Source of the DNA: an uncultured Erythrobacter sp. | Lineage (GTDB): Bacteria; Pseudomonadota; Alphaproteobacteria; Sphingomonadales; Sphingomonadaceae | Assembly (NCBI GenBank): GCA_947488155.1 | Contig: CANKYK010000001.1 | Coordinates: 558,001 to 622,000 of the forward strand | Reading direction: 5' to 3' | Length of the DNA: 64,000 nucleotides | Shown here: positions 9,698 to 18,775 of the stretch, piece after piece | How positions within the stretch are numbered: position 1 is the stretch's first letter | Layout: every line of letters begins with the position of its first letter | Position numbers and translations under genes: made by a program | The notes under the pieces: model-generated | What the model saw: the letters and a program-made list of their open reading frames with translations, nothing else | Told to the model about the DNA's origin: nothing | The model's database searches: none

Positions 9698-10834
9698 TTA
9701 TGCGTTGGCCAGCGCAACGTGCCGTTTCATGTGATGATCGACATTGCCAAACTCATTGTCGAAGATCGTCAGGCGTTTGAAATAGTGCCCGATCGCATAT
9801 TCGTCGGTCATGCCGTTGCCGCCGTGGATCTGAATCGCTTCCTGGCCGATATGATGCGCCGCTTGGCCAATCCGCACCTTGGCGGCTGAAACGGCGAGCT
9901 TGCGCTCCCTCTCATCCGCATCAAGCTTCAGCGTCGCCAGATAAGTCATCGAAACCGCCTGCTCATATTCGGTGAACATATCGACCATGCGGTGTTGCAG
10001 AACTTGGAACGAGCCGATTGGCACGCCAAACTGCTTACGCTGACGCGAATATTCCACCGTCATGGCATGCGCGACTTTCATCGCGCCGCATATTTCTGCA
10101 GATTGCGCAGCAATCGCCTCGTCGGTGACGAGTTCGATCAGCGGTAGTCCATGCCCCTCTTCGCCAATCAAAGCCTCGGCTGGAATGCTGGCGTTCTCAA
10201 AGAACACCTCGGATGCGCGGCGGCCATCGACCGTGGCATAGTCGCGCGTGACCACGCCCGCAGCGCTCTTGTCGATCACGAATACAGACACGCCCTCACG
10301 GTCAGTCCGCTCACCTGAAGTGCGCGCAGTGACGACCAGATGCGTTGCCCAAGGCGCACCGATCACAACCGCCTTGTGGCCATTGAGGACATAGCCTGAG
10401 CCATCCTTCTTCGCGGTTGTCTCTAGGTTCGCATAATCATAGCGCCCGCGCGGCTCTGCGTAGGCAAAGGCGAAGATGCGGCTGCCATCGACGATCCCGC
10501 CGATATGTTCTTCCTTTTGCGCATCCGTGCCCGCGTGCTTCAAGAACCCGCCAGCACACACCACGGTTGGAACAAACGGCTCCACCACCAGGCCTTTACC
10601 GAATTCTTCCATCACGATCATGGCATCGACCGCGCCGCCGCCAAAGCCGCCATCGGCCTCAGAAAATGGCATGCCCAGCAGGCCCAGTTCGGCCAGCTGC
10701 GCCCAGATGGCAGGCTGCCAACCGCTCTCGCTATTGATCGCCTCCATGCGTGCTTCCCACGCATAATTTTCACGCACCAGCCGGGTCAGGCTGTCGCGCA
10801 CCATGTCTTGTTCTTCAGTGAAGTTGAAATCCAC
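9698..10834 (-). CDS. Acyl-CoA dehydrogenase (PimD/small-subunit type)
   Basis: This 378-residue flavoprotein is of the acyl-CoA dehydrogenase superfamily. It starts at a GTG (10834) with GGGAG upstream. Visible features are the N-terminal helical domain (FNFTEEQDMVRDSLTRLV), a middle segment with FAYAEPRGRYD and the C-terminal helical domain with the family signature AIQIHGGNGMTDEYAIGHYFKR. It oxidises an acyl-CoA to the 2-enoyl-CoA with FAD, passing electrons to ETF. It lies 27 bp downstream of a second, longer acyl-CoA dehydrogenase. This tandem resembles pimeloyl-CoA dehydrogenase large/small pairs and the heteromeric enzymes of steroid or dicarboxylate degradation. The catalytic glutamate was not located with certainty and the substrate cannot be assigned. 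Confidence 0.85.
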   Translation of the reverse strand: MDFNFTEEQDMVRDSLTRLVRENYAWEARMEAINSESGWQPAIWAQLAELGLLGMPFSEADGGFGGGAVDAMIVMEEFGKGLVVEPFVPTVVCAGGFLKHAGTDAQKEEHIGGIVDGSRIFAFAYAEPRGRYDYANLETTAKKDGSGYVLNGHKAVVIGAPWATHLVVTARTSGERTDREGVSVFVIDKSAAGVVTRDYATVDGRRASEVFFENASIPAEALIGEEGHGLPLIELVTDEAIAAQSAEICGAMKVAHAMTVEYSRQRKQFGVPIGSFQVLQHRMVDMFTEYEQAVSMTYLATLKLDADERERKLAVSAAKVRIGQAAHHIGQEAIQIHGGNGMTDEYAIGHYFKRLTIFDNEFGNVDHHMKRHVALANA

Positions 10835-10861
10835 GTAATGTCTCCCGCGTGTCCTTAGGCC

Positions 10862-12058
10862 CTAAAGGCCCAGGATCATCTTGGTGATAATGTTGCGCTG
10901 GATCTCGTTCGATCCCCCGTAAATCGAGGTTTTGCGCATATTGAAATAGCTCGCAGCGGAATGCTCCGCATAGGCGGGACCAACCGGATATTCGTTCGAT
11001 CCGGCATCGGACACGCTCGGATAGAACGGAGTGCCATAATGGCCTACCGCCTCCAGAGTGAGTTCGGTCAGGCGCTGCTGGATCTCGGTGCCCTTGATCT
11101 TGAGGATCGAGCTTTCTGGACCAGGTCCCTTGCCCGCCTGCTCACCGGCCAGCGTGCGCAGCTCGGTGATTTCCAGCGCGGAAAGGTCAATCTCTAGCTG
11201 GCTGACTTTGCGCGCGAAATCGAAATCGCTCATCAATGGCGCGCCGTCCATCTGCTCTGACTTGGCGATATCGCGCAGCTGCTCAACACCGCGTTTTGAG
11301 CGGGCAACACCGGCAATTCCGCTGCGCTCATGCGCGAGCAGGAATTTGGCATAGGTCCAACCCATGTTCTCTTGCCCAACAAGGTTCTCGACCGGTACGC
11401 GGACATCCGTGAGCCAGGTTTCATTGACCTCATATCCGCCGTCGATCAGCTTAATCGGGCGCACTTCGATACCGGGCGATTTCATATCAACCAGAATAAA
11501 GCTGATGCCCTGCTGCGGTTTGGCTGCATCGGGATCGGTGCGGCACAGGAAGAAGCCCCAATCGGCGTGCTGCGCCAGGGTCGTCCAGGTTTTCTGACCA
11601 TTGATCACATAGTGATCGCCATCGCGCACAGCAGTGGTCTTTAGCGAGGCAAGGTCGGAACCTGCGCCCGGCTCTGAATAACCTTGGCACCACCACACAT
11701 CGCCGCTGCGAATGCCGGGTAGGTGCTGTGCCTTTTGCTCGTCATTGCCAAAGGAGTAGATCACGGGACCGACCATCGAAACACCAAACGGCAGCGGCAT
11801 GATCGCATTCACCCGCGCGTTCTCTTCCGACCAGATATAACGCTGCGTTGGGGTCCAACCGGTGCCGCCATATTCGACCGGCCAAGCCGGCACGGACCAG
11901 CCCTTTGCACCGAGGATTTTGTGCCAAGCGACCATGTCCTCTGGATCAAGGTCATCACGCAGGCCGTCTGGCGAGACGTGCTTGGGATAATTCTCTTCGA
12001 TGAAGGCGCGCACTTCTTCGCGAAATGCCAGCTCTTCGGGGCTAAACTCCAGATTCAT
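10862..12058 (-). CDS. Acyl-CoA dehydrogenase (PimC/large-subunit type)
   Basis: This 398-residue acyl-CoA dehydrogenase shows PAWPVEYGGTGW, the flavin-site motif CQGYSEPGAGSDLASL and the C-terminal KTSIYGGSNEIQRNIITKMILGL that is typical of the family. It starts at ATG 12058 with an AGGAG upstream. It is the promoter-proximal gene of a two-gene operon with the smaller paralogue 27 bp downstream. The sequence type (EYGGTGW, WCQGYSEPGAGSD) is that of pimeloyl-CoA dehydrogenase large subunits and related FadE proteins. The pair probably forms a heteromeric enzyme acting on a dicarboxylic, branched or ring-derived acyl-CoA. The exact substrate is an open question. Confidence 0.87.
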   Translation of the reverse strand: MNLEFSPEELAFREEVRAFIEENYPKHVSPDGLRDDLDPEDMVAWHKILGAKGWSVPAWPVEYGGTGWTPTQRYIWSEENARVNAIMPLPFGVSMVGPVIYSFGNDEQKAQHLPGIRSGDVWWCQGYSEPGAGSDLASLKTTAVRDGDHYVINGQKTWTTLAQHADWGFFLCRTDPDAAKPQQGISFILVDMKSPGIEVRPIKLIDGGYEVNETWLTDVRVPVENLVGQENMGWTYAKFLLAHERSGIAGVARSKRGVEQLRDIAKSEQMDGAPLMSDFDFARKVSQLEIDLSALEITELRTLAGEQAGKGPGPESSILKIKGTEIQQRLTELTLEAVGHYGTPFYPSVSDAGSNEYPVGPAYAEHSAASYFNMRKTSIYGGSNEIQRNIITKMILGL

Positions 12059-12191
12059 GCTCTCTCACTCCTGATCGGTCCCACGCAAGTGATAGTGGCA
12101 TCACTGCGAGGGACTGAAAAGGGGTGACGTTGCGGCAACCGAGCGATTTATTTTTGCCCGGAAGAGCGCAAGCTCCGAATGTGAGCTCCCT

Positions 12192-13775
12192 CTACCAGAG
12201 GTATGCGTAGAGGCCGATGAGGATGGCGATGGTGATGGTTGCGAGTGTGTTGAACAGCGCGCTGGTGGCAAAGGCGATGTCGCCCAGCTTCACAGTCTGC
12301 TCCTCATCCGGTGCTGCCGTCATGCGTGAGACGATGGCTGCGGCAACAAGGCCAACCAGGAACACGATCCAGATCCGCACCACAAATGGCAGATCAGGCA
12401 GAACCGCGTTGACGATGAAGTTCAGCGCAACCGACCCAATCAGCGCGGTAAAGGCGCCGGCCGCATTGGCCCTTTTATCAAAGAAGCCGAGCAAGAACAC
12501 GATCACCACGCCCGGCGCGATATAGCCGGTGTATTCCTGAACCGTCTGAAACGCGCTTTCAAACCCGCCGAGGAACGGCCGGGCCAGAACCAGCGCTAGC
12601 GCCATTGCAGTGAAGGCTGCCAAGCGGCCGACGGTCACATAATGCCGTTCACTCTCTTCCGGCTTGACGCTGCGATAAAGGTCCATCGTGAAGATCGTCG
12701 AGATCGAGTTCATCATCGAAGCCAGCGAGCTGACCACCGCTGCGATCAACGCGGCAAACACAAGGCCGCGCAGGCCAGCAGGGGCAAAGCCCATAAGCTC
12801 GCCATAGGTCCGGTCTGAACGCTCCGCGAGTGCAACCCCATCAAGCGCGCCCTGCTGCGCCAGAATGACTGCAGCAATACCGGGGATCACAACAATAAAC
12901 GGCACAACCAGTTTCAGGAACGCAGCAAAGGCCAGGCCCTTCTGCGCCTCGCCCAGGCTCTCTGCGCCAAGCGCGCGCTGGATGATGTACTGGTTGAACC
13001 CCCAATAGCTGAAGTGCAGCACCCACAGCCCGCCCAGCAGCGTCCAGATACCTGGCAGATCGCCATAGGCCGGATGGTCATTGTCGAGGATCATCTCAAA
13101 GTGGCCCGGCATCTCGCCCGCCAGATAACTCAGCCCGCCCAGCGCGCCATCCGCTGGCAGAGCATCAAGCGCAAACCAAGTGATCGCAAAGCCACCGAGG
13201 ATCAGGATCACGACCTGGATAATGTCAGTCAGCGCAACGGCCTTCAGCCCACCATAGAGCGAATAAAGCGCTGCAAACGCCGCCAGCGCCGCCATAGACG
13301 TCAGCACGCCCCAGCCGGTCAGGCTTTCCACTGCAAGGCCACCCAGCCACAGCACGGTGGTGAGGTTGACCGCCGTGTACAAAGCGACCCAGAAGACGCT
13401 CATCAGCGTCTTTACGCCGCTGCCATATCGCTGCTCAAGGAACTGCGGCATCGTATAAATGCGCCGCTTCAAAAAGATCGGTAGGAAGTACTTTGCAACG
13501 ATGATCAGAACGAGCGCCGCCTGCCATTCATAGGCCGCGATCGCCATGCCCACGGCAAAGCCCTGGCCCGACTGACCGATGATCTGTTCCGCTGATATGT
13601 TCGATGCAATCAGCGAGGCACCGATTGCCCACCACGGCAAAGCGCGACCGGCAAGAAAGTAATCCTCGGTGTTCTTATCGCGGCCCTTAGGCTCGCGGCT
13701 CACCGCCAAGGCTATCCCCAGCAACGCCACCGCATACCCAACAATGATCACGATATCGATCGTCTCAAGCGTCAC
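12192..13775 (-). CDS. Sodium/sugar symporter, SSS family (SglT-like)
   Basis: This 527-residue inner-membrane protein has about 14 hydrophobic segments. The N-terminal part has STEDYFLAGRALPWWA-like sequence (here NTEDYFLAGRALPWWAIGASLIASNISAEQIIGQSG), a close match in my memory to the Vibrio Na+/galactose transporter vSGLT. The YEWQAAL and IYTMPQFLEQRYG segments also agree with sugar-type SSS members. It couples Na+ influx to monosaccharide or small glycoside uptake. It lies downstream of the TonB-dependent receptor on the same strand, but a hairpin at 13854-13874 separates them, so it may have its own promoter. Its location suggests it imports the sugar released by this locus. Confidence 0.88.
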   Translation of the reverse strand: MTLETIDIVIIVGYAVALLGIALAVSREPKGRDKNTEDYFLAGRALPWWAIGASLIASNISAEQIIGQSGQGFAVGMAIAAYEWQAALVLIIVAKYFLPIFLKRRIYTMPQFLEQRYGSGVKTLMSVFWVALYTAVNLTTVLWLGGLAVESLTGWGVLTSMAALAAFAALYSLYGGLKAVALTDIIQVVILILGGFAITWFALDALPADGALGGLSYLAGEMPGHFEMILDNDHPAYGDLPGIWTLLGGLWVLHFSYWGFNQYIIQRALGAESLGEAQKGLAFAAFLKLVVPFIVVIPGIAAVILAQQGALDGVALAERSDRTYGELMGFAPAGLRGLVFAALIAAVVSSLASMMNSISTIFTMDLYRSVKPEESERHYVTVGRLAAFTAMALALVLARPFLGGFESAFQTVQEYTGYIAPGVVIVFLLGFFDKRANAAGAFTALIGSVALNFIVNAVLPDLPFVVRIWIVFLVGLVAAAIVSRMTAAPDEEQTVKLGDIAFATSALFNTLATITIAILIGLYAYLW

Positions 13776-13840
13776 AAAATTCTCTCCCTATTGATCCCAA
13801 GCCATCCATGCCGTGTTTCAGAGATCATATCCATGGCCTA

Positions 13841-13874
13841 AACCCAAAGCCCCCCGGATAGCATGGCCATCCGG
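13841..13874 (-). terminator. Hairpin terminator after the TonB-dependent receptor
   Basis: ATCCGG (13869-13874) and CCGGAT (13854-13859) form an inverted repeat around GGCCATGCT. On the minus strand it is followed by a G-run and CTTTGGGTTT. It lies 40 bp after the receptor stop at 13914 and before the SSS symporter start at 13775. The tail is not a clean U-run, so efficiency is uncertain. Confidence 0.6.
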
Positions 13875-13913
13875 AGGTCTCGGGAGATCCTACTAAGAAG
13901 CTTGCGCCTCCGT

Positions 13914-16900
13914 TCAGTAAGTTGCGCGAACGATAAAAGTGAAACGTCTATCATTACGGAAAAAGTTGCGCGGAGCCCGCAATCCATCTTCGTTGATACT
14001 CTGCTCCGTCACCGTAACGTCATCAAGCAAGTTCACACCTTGAACACCAAACTTAATCTTGTCGGTAACATCAAAGAAAAGAGATGCATCAAGCTGACCC
14101 GTGCTTGGTTGATAAATTGAAGCAAACGGGAAGATCACATCGCGCGGCGTCAATTGGAAAGTACTGCGCCAATTGTACGCAAGCCGCGCCTGCACAGGAC
14201 CTTTCTCATAAAGGCCAACCGCATTGATGTTATGAGTTGATATTCTTGGGAAAATTCCTGAATCAATATCAAATCGTGCAGTCGGTGGATCATCGCTTGG
14301 GATGTTGGGATCAAGCTCGTTAGCGACACCTTCCGAGTCGATATAAGTGTAAGTGAACTGGGCACCCAAACCACTCAAAACACCAGGCAAGAAGTCAAAG
14401 AACTGCTGATAGGCAACTTCAAATCCAGTAACACTAGCAGATTCGTCCGAATTGACCTCGGTATTGCGCAGCAGTGGATTGGTAATTGGATTGTTCAAGA
14501 AATCGTCAGAGACTTCTCCTTCCGGCAAATCGACGGCAACCGGAGCGAACGATATGAAGTCGTCAATTTCCTTATGAAATCCAGTGATAGTGATGGAACC
14601 AGCGTTGTCAAAGTACCATTCCCAAGAAACGTCAAGATTCCAAGCCGTTTGAGGGCTAAGATTGGCGTTCCCAGTCGCATTGCCCACAAATCCCTCAAAT
14701 GGGTTGATTGTGCCACCAGCACCATCAGAGATCGGGGAACCCGAGAGGGTTTGCAAAACCACCCGTTCATTGAGTTGGTCAACGCCTGGTCTCGTAAGAG
14801 TGCGAGAAACCGCTAGGCGCAGTACATGATCGTTCGGCAGGTCAAGTTTCAAGTTCAGGCTGGGCAAGAACTCGTCGTAAGAACGCTCAAGGGTTCGCTG
14901 AAGTGCAAAACCCGAACCCAAGGCAGCTTCTAGGCCGTCTAGATCAAGGCTACAAAAGTCCGGAACGGTAAATGAGGGATCAGGCGGAGTTGGCGTGAAA
15001 CCTGGGTCGCAAAGGTTCGCATTTGGGAAAACTTCCGCAAAGCTGTCGACCTGAAGAGAACTATCAACAGAGCGTTCAGTTCGAACGTAACGAAGCCCGA
15101 CATTACCAGAAAGACGAGGCAAGGACTCTGTCGGTTGCTCAAAGTCGACGCGCACATATGCAGAAAAATTGTCACGCTCGATCGAGCCAATTTCGCTCGG
15201 CAGGAACGGCGTTCCCGCAATCACTCCGCTACGAGATGTAAGAGGACGCCAGCCTGATGGGCTATTATTGCCAACCCCGTACAACGTATCAATAATGCCG
15301 TTGAAAGTGTCCTGAAAACCCTGAAAATCGCGCGCTGCAGGGCCAGTGTAGGCCGGAATTGGCCCGCCCAAACCCGTATTCAAGCCACGTTGATAATCCT
15401 GAAACTCAAAACCGCCGAATATTGGGGAAACAAGTTGATCAAGCGCCGGGTTAGGGTTTCCACCCAGCAAGAGGACCGAGCCAATTTCATCAAATACGGG
15501 AGAACCATCAGGATTGAGAGTAGCTAAACCCTGAATATCCTGACCAGTCCAGACCTCAGAGATATTGCCCCAGTTAAAGTCCGATTGCCGCAGCAGGGAT
15601 TCCTGCTGTTGATAGCGTGCGCCACCCCGGACAGACCGAAGCCAGCCATCGCCGGAAAAATCATATTCGACATCACCGCGGAATGCGAAAGAATCTGCCT
15701 CATTCTGCGTGATATGATCCATTGCAGAACGTAGGAAGAAATTGCTGGGATCTTGGAAATAATCCGCCGCCCCACTCGAAGGCACCACGAGACTAACCTC
15801 TGGCACTGTTCCCGTAGAGCCATCGATAAAGATGGGAGCAAAGAAACTGCTATGCACCGTCAAATCCACAACGTCTGCCGTCGACGTAATGTACTGCGCA
15901 TCGAAATTGAAACGCAGATTATCAGTTGGCGAAAATTTCAGATTGAAGCCGTAATCTTCCGTAACGTCTTCCTCAAACCGTTGACGGAAGAGATTGAGTT
16001 GCTGCCCACCAGACCCCGGCGTAAATGCAGGAGGGAAGAGTGCGGCAGTCGCATTTGGACCGCGCCATTGCTGATTATCGTCGATCGTTCCGCCGGTAAA
16101 GACACCGTCATTGCCAAAGGTAAAATCGCTCTGATTCAAGGTATCGCGGGCACTCGCACTATCAGCAACCGTCTCAATAACGTTCTCGCCCCAAATCAAT
16201 TCAGAGTCTGAACGGAGGAATTGCGCAGTTGCCAGCCAACGACCATCGTTACTCTCATATTGAGCAGCACCCGCAATAGTCAGACGCTCGCGGTCGAACT
16301 CCTGAGTGCGAATACTCCCCCCAGAAGGCACAAAGCCATTTGCTGTCTCAATAAAGTCCACAATGCCGGTACCATCCGCACGCGACTGAAGCTCGCTGTA
16401 AGCAACATTGGCCAGAATACCAAAACGTCCGGCACTCGTGTCCCAACTATTTGAGTAAAGACCTGAAAACGTCGGTGACCACTCTTCGCGAAGATCACTG
16501 TAATTTGCTTCAGCCGAAACCGAAATGGTTTGGCCAGCCTGATCAAAAGGCAGACGTGTGCGCAAATCAATCGTACCAGCTGCGCCGCCCTCAATCAGGT
16601 CTGCTGAAGAGTTTTTGAATACAACAACGCTGCCAAGCAACTCTGGCGACACATCCTCAAAACCCAGAACACCACCCGAATTCGCTCCGAAAACATCGCG
16701 GCCGTTAAGCTCTGAGCGCACAAATGGAAGGCCACGAATAACAACGCCACTACCCTCAACCGCAAAGTGATCAGGGTCGTTAGGCCCGGCGAACCGCAAA
16801 ACGCTCACCCCAGGAACGCGTTGTAGAACTTCGGCAACAGACCGATCAGGCAAAGCGCCGATATCTGATGCAGTTACAACGTCAACAACGGTGTCCGCGT

Positions 16901-17120
16901 TTCGCTTAATCCCTTGCGCACTTTCGAGCGAAGCGCGGATACCGGTGACGATAATGGCATTGCCATCATCTTCAGCGGGCTCGGTCGCCTCGGCACCATC
17001 TTGCGGGGCCTCGTCTTGAGCAATCGCCGGCGCAGCCGCCAGCAGCCCCAAGGACGAGACGCTCGTCAAAAGCGTTTTGGACACGGCACCACTTACGGCA
17101 CGAGTGTGGATCTGTTTCAC
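13914..17120 (-). CDS. TonB-dependent receptor, Caulobacter/Xanthomonas carbohydrate type
   Basis: This 1068-residue outer-membrane receptor starts at the GTG at 17120, with GGGGAGG upstream. The start gives the signal peptide MKQIHTRAVSGAVSKTLL...APAIAQ. A TonB-box-like NAIIVTGIRASL follows, then the plug domain (ADTVVDVVTASDIGALPDRSVAEVLQRVPGV) and a long beta-barrel ending in aromatic-rich FRNDRRFTFIVRATY. The ASLESAQGIKRNAD and DIGALPDRSVAEVLQRVPG segments are diagnostic of the TonB-Xanth-Caul subfamily. These receptors often import oligosaccharides in bacteria that lack SusD. It lies directly downstream of four halogenase-like genes. Its own upstream gap carries an operator-like 16-mer, and an SSS sugar symporter follows. 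The ligand is inferred to be a plant or algal oligosaccharide or glycoside. Confidence 0.92.
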   Translation of the reverse strand: MKQIHTRAVSGAVSKTLLTSVSSLGLLAAAPAIAQDEAPQDGAEATEPAEDDGNAIIVTGIRASLESAQGIKRNADTVVDVVTASDIGALPDRSVAEVLQRVPGVSVLRFAGPNDPDHFAVEGSGVVIRGLPFVRSELNGRDVFGANSGGVLGFEDVSPELLGSVVVFKNSSADLIEGGAAGTIDLRTRLPFDQAGQTISVSAEANYSDLREEWSPTFSGLYSNSWDTSAGRFGILANVAYSELQSRADGTGIVDFIETANGFVPSGGSIRTQEFDRERLTIAGAAQYESNDGRWLATAQFLRSDSELIWGENVIETVADSASARDTLNQSDFTFGNDGVFTGGTIDDNQQWRGPNATAALFPPAFTPGSGGQQLNLFRQRFEEDVTEDYGFNLKFSPTDNLRFNFDAQYITSTADVVDLTVHSSFFAPIFIDGSTGTVPEVSLVVPSSGAADYFQDPSNFFLRSAMDHITQNEADSFAFRGDVEYDFSGDGWLRSVRGGARYQQQESLLRQSDFNWGNISEVWTGQDIQGLATLNPDGSPVFDEIGSVLLLGGNPNPALDQLVSPIFGGFEFQDYQRGLNTGLGGPIPAYTGPAARDFQGFQDTFNGIIDTLYGVGNNSPSGWRPLTSRSGVIAGTPFLPSEIGSIERDNFSAYVRVDFEQPTESLPRLSGNVGLRYVRTERSVDSSLQVDSFAEVFPNANLCDPGFTPTPPDPSFTVPDFCSLDLDGLEAALGSGFALQRTLERSYDEFLPSLNLKLDLPNDHVLRLAVSRTLTRPGVDQLNERVVLQTLSGSPISDGAGGTINPFEGFVGNATGNANLSPQTAWNLDVSWEWYFDNAGSITITGFHKEIDDFISFAPVAVDLPEGEVSDDFLNNPITNPLLRNTEVNSDESASVTGFEVAYQQFFDFLPGVLSGLGAQFTYTYIDSEGVANELDPNIPSDDPPTARFDIDSGIFPRISTHNINAVGLYEKGPVQARLAYNWRSTFQLTPRDVIFPFASIYQPSTGQLDASLFFDVTDKIKFGVQGVNLLDDVTVTEQSINEDGLRAPRNFFRNDRRFTFIVRATY

Positions 17121-17190
17121 TAAATTTCCTCCCCTTAGAGCCTCCACTTTACGGAGGTCACCTTAACTTATCCCTTAATTCAATCCCAAA

Positions 17191-17206
17191 TTGACAACCT
17201 TGTCAA
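17191..17206. promoter_or_regulatory. LacI-type operator (TTGACAACCTTGTCAA) upstream of the receptor
   Basis: TTGACAA and TTGTCAA are perfect 7-bp inverted arms around CC. The same 16 bases occur between the SMP-30 and GH3 genes at 34494-34509, and a variant lies at 41575-41590. A further TTGTCAA half-site is at 17213. The site ends 71 bp before the receptor GTG. Shape and distribution fit a LacI-family repressor, and the only LacI gene in the window is at 30942-31994. Confidence 0.7.
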
Positions 17207-17257
17207 CTGAGATTGTCAAATCTTGTGGAAGGCGTGACCTCCATGACACTCCAAATT

Positions 17258-18775
17258 TTAACTCATTGTATTTGAAGAACAATTTTCCTCAATAAACGAT
17301 CGGTGCGTCGGCATATCGTTGGCCGCGTTATCAATTGTTGCTCGGACCTTGTGCAAGATCGAATCAATCCGCTCCATCGGCAGCTTTGCGATTAACGGAT
17401 TGCTGGCCTGCGGCTGGACACCTTGACCATACATCACCGCGAGCCAGCTGGCAGTGCCGAAAATATCGTTCGGCTCTTCAAAAATCCGCCCCCCCTGCTC
17501 GAATTGCGCGATCCGTCGGCGCAGCTCCTCGGGCTGCTCAATCGTTTGGCAATGCCGCCAAAACGGCGTGTCGTCGCGCTGAGTCGCGGTGTAATGCAAA
17601 ACCAGAAAATCGCGGACCCGGATGTACTCTTTGAGAGTGCGCGCGTTAAACGCATCGATATCGGGCTGACTAAAGCGCTTGTCCGGGAAATGCGTCAGCA
17701 ACCGGGCGATGCTGGTTTGAACGAGGTGAATGCTGGTGGATTCGAGCGGCTCCATGAACCCGGCCGCCAGCCCAAGCGCGAGCACGTTGCCGCTCCAGAA
17801 TTGCTTGCGATGCCCTGTGACAAAACGCAGCCGATTGGGCTCGGCCAAAGGTTCGCCATCCAGATTGCTCAGCAGAGTCTTCTCCGCGGTATCATCGTCA
17901 AGAAATTCACTGCAATAGACATAGCCATTGCCGGTGCGATGTTGCAGCGGGATGCGCCATTGCCATCCGGCCTCACGGGCCGTGGCCCTAGTGTAGGGGA
18001 TGGGGAAGGCATCACGGGTACAGGGGATCGCCACGGCCCGGTCACACGGCAGCCATTTACGCCAATCCTCATATCCGGTTTCCAGCGTTTGCTCGATCAA
18101 CAACCCGCGAAACCCGGAACAATCGACGAAGAAATCGCCGCTGATAGATTGGCCAGATTCCAATTCAAGCGAACGCACATGGCCGCTCTCGCTGTCTTGC
18201 GCGACATTGCTGATCCGTCCCTCGATCCGTTCAACGCCCTTACCCTCTGCAAAGCGTCGCAGAAACGCGGCATAAAGGGAGGCATCAAACTGAAATGCAT
18301 AATTAATCCCTGCAAAGGCCGATTGCGGACGCTCCGGGGTTGCCCGCATGAACTTCTCGCGCCGGCATGCCTCCACCATCAGCGAATAGGAAAACAGATC
18401 GTCTTTGTACCCGGCCAGGTTGCGGTGCAGCCAATATTGGTAAAACGGAATAGCATCGAAATCGCGACCAAAATCGCCAAAAGGGTGGATGTAGCTCTCA
18501 CCCTTTTTGAACCAATCAACGAACTCAATCCCAAGCTTGAAGGTGGCATTGGTCTCACGAACGAACTCGTTCTCATCAATGCCCAGCATGGTGTTGAACG
18601 CAATGATCGGCGGAATGGTGGCCTCGCCCACACCCACGGTTCCGATGGCTTCGGATTCGATCAACGTCACCTTGGTTGGCGAGCCTTCGAGCAGGTGGCC
18701 GAGCGCGGCAGCAGTCATCCAGCCAGCGGTCCCGCCGCCAACAATCACAACACGGTCGAGCAAATGAGGGTTCAT
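17258..18775 (-). CDS. Flavin-dependent tryptophan-halogenase-like protein (copy A)
   Basis: This 505-residue protein has all hallmarks of FADH2-dependent halogenases. These are the dinucleotide-binding GGGTAGW at residues 13-19, the catalytic lysine in TFKLGIEF (K80, equivalent to K79 of PrnA/RebH), the WxWxIP motif as WQWRIP and the catalytic glutamate in EPLESTSIH. The start overlaps the stop of the preceding gene by four bases (ATGA), so it is translationally coupled as the last of four halogenase-like genes. Relatives beside TonB-dependent receptors in Brevundimonas (BrvH) and Xanthomonas halogenate free indole in vitro, preferring bromide, but their natural substrate is not known. No flavin reductase gene is adjacent. 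A secondary-metabolite function is not supported by the neighbours. Confidence 0.9.
   Translation of the reverse strand: MNPHLLDRVVIVGGGTAGWMTAAALGHLLEGSPTKVTLIESEAIGTVGVGEATIPPIIAFNTMLGIDENEFVRETNATFKLGIEFVDWFKKGESYIHPFGDFGRDFDAIPFYQYWLHRNLAGYKDDLFSYSLMVEACRREKFMRATPERPQSAFAGINYAFQFDASLYAAFLRRFAEGKGVERIEGRISNVAQDSESGHVRSLELESGQSISGDFFVDCSGFRGLLIEQTLETGYEDWRKWLPCDRAVAIPCTRDAFPIPYTRATAREAGWQWRIPLQHRTGNGYVYCSEFLDDDTAEKTLLSNLDGEPLAEPNRLRFVTGHRKQFWSGNVLALGLAAGFMEPLESTSIHLVQTSIARLLTHFPDKRFSQPDIDAFNARTLKEYIRVRDFLVLHYTATQRDDTPFWRHCQTIEQPEELRRRIAQFEQGGRIFEEPNDIFGTASWLAVMYGQGVQPQASNPLIAKLPMERIDSILHKVRATIDNAANDMPTHRSFIEENCSSNTMS

Noticed and set aside
12130-12191. Possible terminator after the SSS gene
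   Set aside because: The inverted repeat CGGAAGAGC/GCTCCG is bulged and on the minus strand is followed by an A-run, not a T-run.
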